From IMG/VR virus record IMGVR_UViG_3300032293_001294, positions 1 to 64,000 of that record: a stretch of 64,000 nucleotides of DNA. One strand, 5' to 3'. Both the position numbers and the translations under genes were made by a program. The notes under the pieces were generated by a model. The model saw only the letters and a program-made list of their open reading frames with translations. It was not told where the DNA came from and did no database searches. Shown here one piece after another: positions 40,916 through 51,500 of this stretch. How positions within the stretch are numbered: position 1 is the stretch's first letter; each line of letters begins with the position of its first letter. The stretch comes from a virus.

Positions 40916-41710
40916 ATGGCTAACATTAGTGAAGCCACAGGTTATTTACAGCTTATAGGAGATTGGACTAGAGAACAAGCAACTAATTTTGCTTACATGT
41001 TATACACAGTAGAGCATGCAGCAACTGACTATACAACAAATACGCATTTATCTTTTGATAAACTTGTAGATGAATTGTCTTTTACACAACAACAAGGACA
41101 CCATATTACAAGAAACAAAATACCTTTCGAAGGATTTGGAAGATGGGCGTTCAGTGCTAACTTAGAAAACTTTCAGCATTGGACAGAGGTTACTAAAGAA
41201 CGCTGGAAATCACAAATACTTCCAAGCATTACGCCTTCTTTTAAAATTACTTTTGAAGAATATAAACAGCGTAGATTAGAAATGATACGTGACTTTGCTA
41301 AACATAAACTAAAAGTGTTTTGGCAATACGTAGATATGGAACCTGGTGTTAATTACTTAGGAAAGATAGAAGGCTATATGTCTTGTGCCTTTGAGTATTC
41401 TACAGTCGATCATACCAATGAATACATATTAAAATTTATTATAAAAAATTCAGAAGATTATGAATGTACGCTTAGAAACCAATGCATGTTAATTGAAAAT
41501 GATACTCAACGTTTATTTGAAATCGCGGAAGGACTACGAAAAGTTTATAAGTTAAGCAAGGATATTTCTGTCGTCACTAAGATCTTTAATACGATCTATG
41601 AACATCCAACCTGGTACGATTTACCAGCGTACGCTAACATTGAAACTCTAGAAGATGTACCAGATGCGTTACATAAAGCTATCTTTAAGATGGCAAAAGG
41701 AGATAAATGA
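40916..41710 (+). CDS. Hypothetical protein
   Basis: 264 residues, mainly helical and aromatic (FGRWAFSANLENFQHW, VFWQYVDMEPGV) with a central strand region. No membrane span or catalytic motif is recognised. Last sizeable gene of the replication block, coupled by a 4-nt overlap to the following 92-residue gene. Confidence 0.5.
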   Translation: MANISEATGYLQLIGDWTREQATNFAYMLYTVEHAATDYTTNTHLSFDKLVDELSFTQQQGHHITRNKIPFEGFGRWAFSANLENFQHWTEVTKERWKSQILPSITPSFKITFEEYKQRRLEMIRDFAKHKLKVFWQYVDMEPGVNYLGKIEGYMSCAFEYSTVDHTNEYILKFIIKNSEDYECTLRNQCMLIENDTQRLFEIAEGLRKVYKLSKDISVVTKIFNTIYEHPTWYDLPAYANIETLEDVPDALHKAIFKMAKGDK

Positions 41711-41985
41711 ATGTAAAAGATTTATTGTCTCTTGTTAAATATGATTCTAGTTCACCTGTTTTATTTAATATTAATGGTAAAGATTATCATTACTATGATG
41801 TACTTAAAGATGAAAAGTTATTAAGTATATCAATAGATAAAATAAAAATACAAGGTAAAGTTCTAGAATTAAATGAAGAAGATGTTATCAAAATAATTAA
41901 TAAACCTACTATTAAATCAACAGATGTTAATCTTATGATACCTAATAGTAGCTATTATTACTTGATTACTATTAAAATAAATTGA
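41707..41985 (+). CDS. Hypothetical protein (92 aa)
   Basis: 92 residues, Lys/Ile/Asn-rich and strand-forming (VLFNINGKDYHYYDVL, YYYLITIKIN). The base composition is much more AT-rich than the gene before it, matching the 111-residue gene after it. Function unknown. Confidence 0.45.
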   Translation: MNVKDLLSLVKYDSSSPVLFNINGKDYHYYDVLKDEKLLSISIDKIKIQGKVLELNEEDVIKIINKPTIKSTDVNLMIPNSSYYYLITIKIN

Positions 41986-42001
41986 GAAAGGAGAACATTA
42001 T

Positions 42002-42337
42002 ATGTTCAAATATTTATTTAATGGAGTTATTTATAGTGCAGATACAATCGAAAACTTGCAAAGTATACTTACTAAAGCAGGTTATAAAGGAGATGTTATC
42101 GCTGAGTTCGAAGCAATTAATAAAGAGAACGAAGAACAAGATAATGCTGCTAAAGAATATTTAAAAGAAGAAGCAGAAGATTTTTCATTAAAAGAAGAAG
42201 CAGTACAAGAATCTGCAAATGATCTTAGTCAAAAAGAAATAGATCAAATGTTTAATGAATCAGCTGTTGATGTAGAAGAAAATTCTGATGGTTCATTTTC
42301 TGTTGTAACAGAAAAATCTTTTAATGATTTAAATTAA
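42002..42337 (+). CDS. Acidic hypothetical protein (111 aa)
   Basis: 111 residues, N-terminal ~35 residues folded (FKYLFNGVIYSADTIENLQSI), then a long acidic, Glu/Asn/Gln-rich helical tail. Last gene of the plus-strand unit, with AAAGGAG upstream. Acidic low-complexity suggests an interaction tail. Function unknown. Confidence 0.5.
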   Translation: MFKYLFNGVIYSADTIENLQSILTKAGYKGDVIAEFEAINKENEEQDNAAKEYLKEEAEDFSLKEEAVQESANDLSQKEIDQMFNESAVDVEENSDGSFSVVTEKSFNDLN

Positions 42338-42367
42338 ACTACACGTTTAGCCCACGTTACGGGCTCT

Positions 42368-42484
42368 CTAACTAAACTCTTTAATGGGGTAGTCGGGTAA
42401 GACATATCACTTTAGCAGATGCTCCTGCTTAACATATGTAACGTGGGTTCAACTCCCACCTACTCCACCAAAGAGTTTAGTTAG
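42368..42484. repeat. Perfect 15-bp inverted repeat enclosing the tmRNA-like element
   Basis: CTAACTAAACTCTTT (42368-42382) and AAAGAGTTTAGTTAG (42470-42484). The right arm begins with the last A of CCA. With a 3 x 3 internal loop it stacks directly on the acceptor stem. Confidence 0.85.
42386..42470 (+). ncRNA. tmRNA-type tRNA-like element (minimal)
   Basis: 85 nt. Acceptor stem GGGGTAG pairs fully with CTACTCC, including a G3-U70 pair (the alanine identity element), then A and CCA. The T-arm is a 5-bp GTGGG/CCCAC stem with loop TTCAACT, as in tmRNA 3' ends. Instead of a canonical D-arm and anticodon arm there is a stemless TCGGGTAAG segment, then ACATAT/ATATGT (a P2-like stem) around AGCAG/CTGCT. 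The inner sequence contains GCA GAT GCT CCT GCT TAA. A class II tRNA-Ser(GCU) with a 6-nt anticodon loop fits worse. No ordinary tRNA fold was found. Confidence 0.6.
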
Positions 42485-42487
42485 GTT

Positions 42488-42546
42488 AACTTATTACGGC
42501 ACCCAATAAGTTGATACATCACTCCTTCCTTTCATGTACGGGTGCC
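42488..42546. other. Pseudoknot candidate
   Basis: AACTTATT / AATAAGTT hairpin (42488-42495, 42505-42512) whose 9-nt loop ends GGCACCC; that loop is complementary to GGGTGCC at 42540-42546. Confidence 0.5.
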
Positions 42547-42554
42547 AAGTATGT

Positions 42555-42598
42555 CTAGGATAGCAAGCTGATTACTTGCTACCTAGATTACTTTTATT
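42555..42598 (+). terminator. Intrinsic terminator of the plus-strand unit
   Basis: CTAGG + TAGCAAG pairing with CTTGCTA + CCTAG (one bulged A, 7-nt loop), followed by ATTACTTTTATTT on the plus strand. It lies between the converging units; on the minus strand there is no T-tract. Confidence 0.7.
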
Positions 42599-45500
42599 TC
42601 AATATTGTAGCTTGTGATTGTCTGTACCGAACGTATTGTCTCCATTGAATATTCTTAACTAAACGATATGGATTAGTAGTAGGTCTACGCATTTTACCAT
42701 ACTTAGTAAACCAATCCTTGTATATATTTTCATACTTAGCCCAACGTCCATTACGTCCATAACGATAACGACGTGGTGTATATTTTTTAAACTGACTTAT
42801 ATCATACCCAATACCAGATATAGTTCTAAATAAAGTTGCTTGTCTTGTATCTAATATACGTGCTAATGATGGATCATTGCGTGCAATATCTTCTCTAAGA
42901 TTTGTACCCAACACCATGTCAGATAAACCAGTAGCAGTATTTACAAATCTTGTACCAAACCCAACAACAGCTAATTGAGCAAACCCTTTTAAAGCATCAC
43001 CATCTTTAAATAAACTTTGTATACCACGTAATAAAGGAGATGCTCTTCTAGTAAGTTCTATGTCAGTATTATAAATAAGATTCATGACATCAAATGCCCC
43101 GTTACCTATTCTTAATCCCCAATCTTTAGCAAATGGAATCCATCCTTGACGGATTTGATATTTAGTAAAGTCATCATATTCTTTAGTTTCTTCATCTCTA
43201 TATTGTGCATACCAACCATCAATAAAGTCAGATAAAAATCTCCAATACTTAGGACTCATTAATCTATCAATCCAGTTATTAATAGAACGTACAGGGAAAG
43301 ATAAGAATGGAATATCAGCAAGCAATCTAGTTTCTAACGGAGAACGCATACCATAATTAAACCAGTGATTTAAAGAATCTATTGTAGCTTGATCAAATGT
43401 TTTGTTATACAACATTAAGTTATAAAAGAAGTTAGTAATACGTGCAGCGTTTTCTATCTTAGTATTAGAATCAGTATACCAAGCAACAGGATTAAACTTA
43501 TTTAACCAACCACCTTTAACTTTATCTAATTGTTTTACAATTTGTTTATAAGTCATATTAGATTTATATGAATCTTTATAACCTCTATATTGTTCAAAGA
43601 ATTTAGGAAGTAATTCAAAACGGTCTTTACGTAAGTAGTCACTAAGTGCTTCTGTATTCATGAACGCACTTAATTGTTTTAATAAAGGTTTTTTAAATTC
43701 ATACTCATCAACTTTTTCTGCAATAGTTTTATGTCTTACAATTTGTCCCTGATTATTTTTAGCATCAGTTCTTAAACCAGCAACCCAAGTATTATTAATA
43801 ATTCGGTTATCATACATTTCAATGTATTCACCGAACTCTGTTTTAGATGCAAAAATAACAGATTGTTTTAACAAGTCTAAATACTTATCAATATTATCAG
43901 CGTTAGCTTCTTTTAATTTTCTAAATAAATTGATAGCTACTTTACGTCTTGTTTCAATATGTCTATTATTATTTTTAAGTGTGTCAGATATTTTAATATA
44001 GTTGAGTAAGAATTCTTTAATTAAATCTAATTTATTATTAATTACATTAGAATCTTTAACTGGTAATTTACTTGCTTTTAAAACATCTTCATAATGTAAA
44101 CCAATATTAATGATACTAATACTTAATTCATCGCTATATTTTTCATACAACTTCATAAGTTCTAATGAGTTTAATGTACTATTAACATATCTATTAGACT
44201 CAATTAACTTAGGAATGATAATAGAGTTACTAAACATTTGATTAACACTATCAAAAATATTACGTGCTATGAAAGCGGCGTTTAATTTAGAAAGATTTTT
44301 TGACATGATTTGTAATGAGAAGAAAAACTTATCTACTTTATTAGGCAATTGATAAGGAGAGTACACATCATTCATCGTGTCCATCCAGTCATTTAAATCT
44401 ACAAAACCAATGATATCACCTTTTAAATTTTGATCATAGATTTCTTGGAAGTCTTCAAAGTTATCTACAATGACTTCTTTTAAAGTAAAGTTAATATTTT
44501 TATTTGTAGCTAAAATTAATTTAGGATCAATACGGTTATACACTTTATTATCAAATACAACTTTACCACCAGCTCGTTGCCATGCTTCAAGGTTTTCTAA
44601 AGCAGAAATCTTTTTACCATTTACAACTGTATCTTTAAATAATAAGTCATTATAAATAGAGTTATCAATTAAACCAAACTTTTGACCTACTTTTTCTATA
44701 ATGTTTAAATCTTTTTTCTTATTAGTTGGGAATAAAACATCATCATAACGTGGATCATATTTTCTAATGCGTTCTGTAACAAGTTTAAATCTACCTTCAT
44801 CAGGATCAGCGTGTCTAATCTGCACAAGTTTAAACTGTTGTTGCTTTGTTGTGTATAGTTCGTAAGCATTTTTTAAACTTCTAATTCTATTATTAGAACT
44901 ACTGTTATCAACCATGTTCTTTAATAAAGTAATGCGATTATACATACTAAGTAATGAACGTTCTTTATATGCTTTTAAATCTTGCTCAGTTAAAACTTTA
45001 GGTTTCTTAACGGTAGTATCACCCATACCTTGACCACCTAAACCATCATCATCAGGAGTTCTTAATAAAAGAATTAAACCACCGATGTTATCAACCACAG
45101 CTTTCTTTAAAAGTTTGCTTCTAATATCTGCTTCTTTAGTATTAAGTTGAGTTATTTCTTCCTTAATAGTTTCTACTGGAGACTTACTTTGCTCAAGTAA
45201 TTTAACGTAGTTGTCTAATGGATCAATGCTTTCTTCAATTTCTTTAATTTCATCTTGGAATAATGAAATTAATTCTTGAATCTTATCAGATTTTAACTTG
45301 TTATTTGTAGCTTTGTTGTTTAATTCAGACAATCTACTTATGTTATTTCTTGTTAATGTTTCTTCTAATTTAGATTTAATTTCTTTAGATTCAATAATCG
45401 TTTCAGCATCTGTTTTATATTTTCTATTTTTAGTATCAGAATTTATTTTTTTAATAGTTGCTTCATATTCTTTTTTAGTTTCTAAAAGAACTTCGATTTG

Positions 45501-48500
45501 TGTTCTAAAACTGTTAATTAAATCTTTATATTGTTTAACTGCACCATTAAATGTAGCGTAGTTTAAATTATCTTGCAGCTCTTCACTTACTTTATTCATA
45601 GCTTCTCTACTAATTTCTTCAATAGGTGCTTGTAAATGTTCCATTGTAGGATCATCGTTTATAGCAAGTTTTAATTGAAGATTATTTTCATCAACAGATT
45701 TATTGATTTCATCTTTAGTTGGGAAATCTTCTCTGGTTAATAATTTTTTATTACCAAATTCATCTGTTCTATAATACCCTTCTTCAAAGTTATTAATGTT
45801 ACTGAAGAAATTAAATATAATCTTTTCTTCATTTTCATATTTACTATTAAAGGTTTTTTGGAAATCAGCATCAGCATATCTAAAGTTAAATATTTTAATG
45901 TTAACAATGTTATTAATAACATTATCTTTTGATGTGGTAAATTTTTCTTCCCCAATATAATTTCTTCTTACAACTGCTGTAACAGAGTCAATGTAATCAA
46001 CAAAGTCTACAAGTTTATAGAATGGAATATCATGTGTATCAAAGAATTGAATAGCTTTTTCTAAATCTTTTAACTTTAAATTCTTTGGATTATCTAAACC
46101 TTTGTTTAATTCTTTTACATTGTTTATTAATTCTACAATAAGTGTGTCAGGGACAAACATATTAAATAAGAATACTTTTGCTTTTTGTTTTATTACTTTA
46201 TCTAAATCTGATTTAGCATCTGCAACTTTTGTATAAGAATCTGAAATTAAAACTTGTCTTCCTGGATTTTCTTCAAACCATTTTTTATTAACTTCACTCT
46301 TAGATGTACGTTTTAATGTATTATCAAAACGTTCATTCATTTCTCTGTCTAGATTAATAGCCATACCAAACAAACTATCATTGTCATTACTACCAATAAT
46401 AACTTTTCTTCTTGCAGATTTTTCAATTAGTTTTTTCGTCTTATCTAATATACGTTTGGAAGCATCTGCTGCTTTTACTTCTTGACCATAGTGTTTAGGC
46501 AAGTCAATAGGTTCTTGAATTAAGAATGACATTCTATTTTGTGCAAGTCTTTCAATAATTTGTTGATTAAAGTATTCATTTAATAATGTTTCTGGGAGTA
46601 CTTCAGATTTAGAACTTAAGTAATTTTTCATAACATTAACATCTACGAAGTAACGCATAGCAATTTCTTTTATAAAGTTTAAGTTTAATTTTTTCTTTGT
46701 TAAATCAGATAGATCTTTAGAATTAAAAATACTTAAATACTCTTCAATAACAGGGTCGTTTTGTTTTGATGTTGATTTAAGCCAATCTTTAACTTCTTGC
46801 ACTTCTAAAGTTTTATCAGTGTCTACTAAACTTAATGCTTTTAAATAAAAGTCTTTTAATTTTTTAAGTTCTTCTGCACCAGTTTTAACTTTATTTTTAA
46901 CAATTAATATATCATCTATGATTTCATTAATATCATCTTTGTAAATATCATAGAATTCTTTTTCAAAATTAGTAGCTATTCTAGATCTTAATACATCCGA
47001 AAACCAGTAAGCATTTATAAAGTAATTATAAAATTTATATTTAGAATCAAAATTTTCTTGAACAGCATCTTTTAATACAACTTCTCCTTCTACTTCTCTT
47101 GTGTTCTCTTCGTTTTGTAAAAGCTTTTGATACTCTTGATTGGATTCATTAACCCATGAGTCGTATTCATTTTTACTTAATGAATTAGATTTTAAAGCCA
47201 AAGCTTGTAATAAAGAGTCAAATGTAATTGCGCCATCTGTATCAATAGCACCTATTTGTTCCCAGAAATAACCATACTTTAACTTGTTAATTGTTTTATA
47301 CGTTGATAAGTGCGAAGAACTAAATTGACTCTTACGTTCAGAACCTACTCCTGGAATCGTTGTTTTACCTGCACGAACACGTTCAGTTGTTGTAATGTGT
47401 GTTTCATAATAAGAAAGGATATTAACTAAATATTCGTATACTTTAGAATATTCAGTTGTGCCAATTAATTCTTTGTTATTTAAAATATCACGTTCTTCTT
47501 TATCTAAAACCTTACTGTATATTTTAATTAAAGTATCAGGAATTTCAATGTTAGGAACTTGTTTAACAATCTTAGTTTCAACTTTTTCTTTTGTTTTAAA
47601 TAAATCTCCAATAGTTTTTTCAATCAAAGGAAGATACTTAACATCTTCAAGACTACTAAATCTAGAACCAATACCAGCAATCTTGCCTTGTAATAAAGGA
47701 GCATTATTAATCTTAGACCAAGTAAGTTTACCAGTAGATACAAACCATTGGTTTTGTTTAGGATCAAAAACATACACAGGTTTACCTAACTCTTGTGACA
47801 TAGCTACGCCCCAACCAGTACCACCATCTACTGTGCCATCATTTTTTAAATACCCGGCAGCAACAATTGTGTCTGCATCATTAATAATAAAGTGATTTCT
47901 TATTTGTAATAACTTTGTTATAGGATTAGTTGGAACATTTTTGTTTAATAATGCAGCAGCTTTAACTACAGCTTTTTCTGCTGTTTTAACTTCAACATCG
48001 CTCATATCATTAACAGACATACTAAGAACAAAATTAGGTTGATCTTTAGGTTTGTCAACATCTCTGGCTACGTATACATTTGTCTTAATATTATTTTCAC
48101 GTGCAAACTTTTGGAACAAACTATCAGAACCTGGAGCATTGCCACTACTTAATTGTACAAATGGTTGACCTTTAACTTTAACGTCAACTTTTTTAATGTC
48201 ATTTTCAGGTTTAACTTTCCCGTATATAACCTTTTTATTTTTAATTAAATCTTCAATACTATATAGTTTATCTATAAAGTCTTTGTTATTATTATAATAT
48301 TTTAATAGCAGATCTTGATTTTCATAATCTTTAAGACTTGTAATAACACCACCAAAGTTTTCACCTTTGTTTTTTAATTTAATATGAGCATTAACAAATG
48401 TTTTTAATAAGCTTGCAAAATTTGGATTGTTCTTTTCTTGATCTAAAGATTTAATTTCTTTACGATTAGTTTCAAAATAATCCATCAATTGATTTAATAG

Positions 48501-51500
48501 ATTGGCTTCTTGAATAAAGTCATATCTTTCAATAGTCAAATACTCTTGATTGCTTCTGATAACTTTAGGAATAGCATACTTACCTACAATATTTCTTTCA
48601 AATTTATAGGTTATTCTTTGTGGATATTTTAAATCATGGACAATATTGTAGTCTACAAAACCAGGCATAATACTTTGTACCAGTTTTTCAATACTATCTT
48701 TAGGACTAATAGTGTAATCTGGAATGTCGTTTTCTAAACTTCCAAAAAACTCTGTATCTGATTTTTCTAAATAACTTACAAGATTAACTACCTTACCTTG
48801 ATCCTTAATTTGTTTTTCATCAAGCGTATAGTAGTTATAATCTGTAGCTAAAAGCGGACGTAAAGGTGCGTCTTTACCTTCAATAGCATCTAAACCTACT
48901 ATAGCCATACCAAAAGCGTCACCGTCAGTATCAGCACCCATCATTGGATAACCGAATCCATTAACATAAGTTGCTGCTGACTTACTAAAACCAATAACTT
49001 TATACACAGGAACAGCGTTATAGTCTTGTTGTGGCGAACGGCTGCTTAATAAGTAAGCATATGTTTGATAGAACTTGTAATTAGTTCTTAATAACTTCTT
49101 AAGTTTTTCTTTATAATTAATGACAGGTCCTACAGCGTCCCAAAGTTTTTTGTTATCAGCTTCTAATAACCCGCGAGAATTTAAGAAATCTTCACGATCT
49201 TTACTATCTGTTAAGGTTAGTAAATGTTCTACATAATAGTTTATCTTTTCACTATCTGTAAGTTCTTCTACACCTATAATATTCTTTTGTTCTTTATTTC
49301 TATTTTGTAAAACACTCCAACCACTTGCAGGTATTACAATTTCACCGACATCTAGTGTTCTATCCAAAGCAAACTGCGCACGTATACCGCTTAATGTTTT
49401 AAACGACGCTTTATAGAATGCACTTTCCTTACCACTATAAAGTTTATCTGGAATATTAGCATCGGTATTCTTAACTAAAATATCTATTTCACTTTCGTAA
49501 TACTTCTTCATAGCAGGATCAACACTATTATTTAACATGCTTAAAAGTCTTACATACTTAATACCATTGGTATAAATAAGATTGTGGATAAGTTTATCCG
49601 CATATAACTTTTCTAAGTTATCTATTAATCCTTGTTCTTTTTTCTTAGTTATATTATCTTTAGTAACATTTAAAGTATTTAAAATATAATCTGAAAATCC
49701 TAGTATTCTTGGACGTGCTAGATTCTTAGCATTTGTTTGATCAAATGCAAATACTCTATTAAAATCATTTAAACCAATTTTGTTAAGTATTAATTGTAAT
49801 GCAGCAGGACCTATGGTTTGTCCAGTATCAACGTTGCTGTTATCATCTAATATATTAAATACAAACTTACCAATTGTCTTTGTATTAGATTCAGTATATT
49901 GAGCTTGTGGGTTATTCTCATGGTCAGCCATAACGTAGACGTTTCCTCTGACAAAAGAACCAGTCTTTAAATTAATGGTAGCGTAACGTCGTTCTAATAA
50001 TTTATATGCGTCTAATTTTGCAGTATTAATATCTTGATAGGTTAATGGTTTATTTTGTAGACGAGACTTAGCAATAACAATAGGAACTTTAATTGGTGGT
50101 AGTTTATCAATATCAGGATTGTTTTTAACATCATCAATTAAAACCCATTGATAGATATCATTTAAATCAAAACGAGCGTTTCCTTTTGCGTCATAAAAAC
50201 TAGTTAAAGATTTAATTTGATCTTTATATTTAAATAAAAGATTACTTAATCCTTCTAATTCATCTTGTGTTTTATAATATTTATTAATTAAAATACCATC
50301 TTCATTAATGTTCTTTTTAAACGTTGCGTTTAAATACTCTTTGATTTCAGGAATATCAAATACTTCTTTTATTCTAGACGGTACAACTGCTTTACCATCT
50401 TGGTATGTTTCATTGTTTAAATAACTTGTTATATAGTTATATAACATTTCTACATACATACCTGATGTTCCACGTTTTGTTACAGACTCTGCGTTTGATA
50501 AGAAGAAAGCACCATATGTTTTATGTAGATCTTGTATAGGATAGATAGTACCTTTAAAACCGTGGTGTGTACCTAACCAAATTTTAGCTGACAATTCATA
50601 GCCAAATTCTTTTAAGAAATCAGCATCAACACCAATTGTATCAAGACCAACACGTGGATCATTAACCATTACAATAGGTAAAACTGTACCAAATTGATGT
50701 AGTTCAGCATCTGCTTTATAGTTTTGGTACATTTCAGCACTCATAACGTTAGGCATAAATAATTGTGAATATTTATTACCAAACTTTCTAATAAATTTAT
50801 TTCTTAAATCAGGACTTAATGGATTTTTATTTATAAACGTTTCCATTAATTTTTTACCTGGGGCAACTTTATCAGGTATTTCTTTATACATACGATTAAG
50901 TAAACCAATAGTAGTATACGTAGCCATTAAATGCTTAGCATGTAATTGTGTACGAATAGGGTTATCATTCATCGCAAATGGGAAGTTAAATGGAAGTCTT
51001 GGTTTTAGTTTATACACAACAGCTGTACTTGCTTCTGAGTTTAATTCTAAAGAAATATTATTTTCATCCAACCATTTATGATCAATATGTTCTAAATTAT
51101 AGTCATAACTATACTCATCACTAATTTGGTTGACTAAAGAACCACGTTCAAGGGCATTGTATTTAGAAGTAATTCTATTATAAATACCATTATAAACTTC
51201 TTTTAAATTAATATTCTTAATACCTTTATCATTAAGTAAGTTAATTTGATTAATAACAGCTTTTCTAATTATCTTGCTGATATTAGTAATCTTTAAATAT
51301 CTATCACTTGCACCAAACTGTTCGTACGGGAATACTTCGCCTTCATTCTTTATTAAATAATTTAATAAAATATCAATTGCGTTTTTACTAGAATCAATTA
51401 CTTCACCTTTTTCATTTATATCAGGTATTAAATATTCTTTAGGTATATTATCTGGTCCTAATACGTACTCAGGTTTTCCACCTTTAGGTTGGAAGTAAAA

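Larger units (their letters stand above)
42338..42593. other. Convergent intergenic region packed with RNA structure
   Basis: 256 nt between converging genes, nearly all able to fold: AGCCC/GGGCT (42347-42363), the tmRNA-like element, its 15-bp flanking inverted repeat, a pseudoknot candidate and a terminator hairpin. No protein gene is supported here. Confidence 0.6.

Noticed and set aside
42386-42470. Ordinary tRNA (Ser-GCU or Ala-UGC)
   Set aside because: The only pairing anticodon-type hairpin has a 6-nt loop, D-arm lacks a normal stem, and the total length needs a long variable arm that does not pair well.
42368-42484. Phage attachment site in a host tmRNA gene
   Set aside because: No integrase is in the window, and an att copy would not need a matched 5' acceptor strand. 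Kept only as an alternative.
47458-47895. Plus-strand open frames within the giant gene (several)
   Set aside because: Frame shadows: Ser/Leu/Phe-rich reverse-strand translations without ribosome sites.
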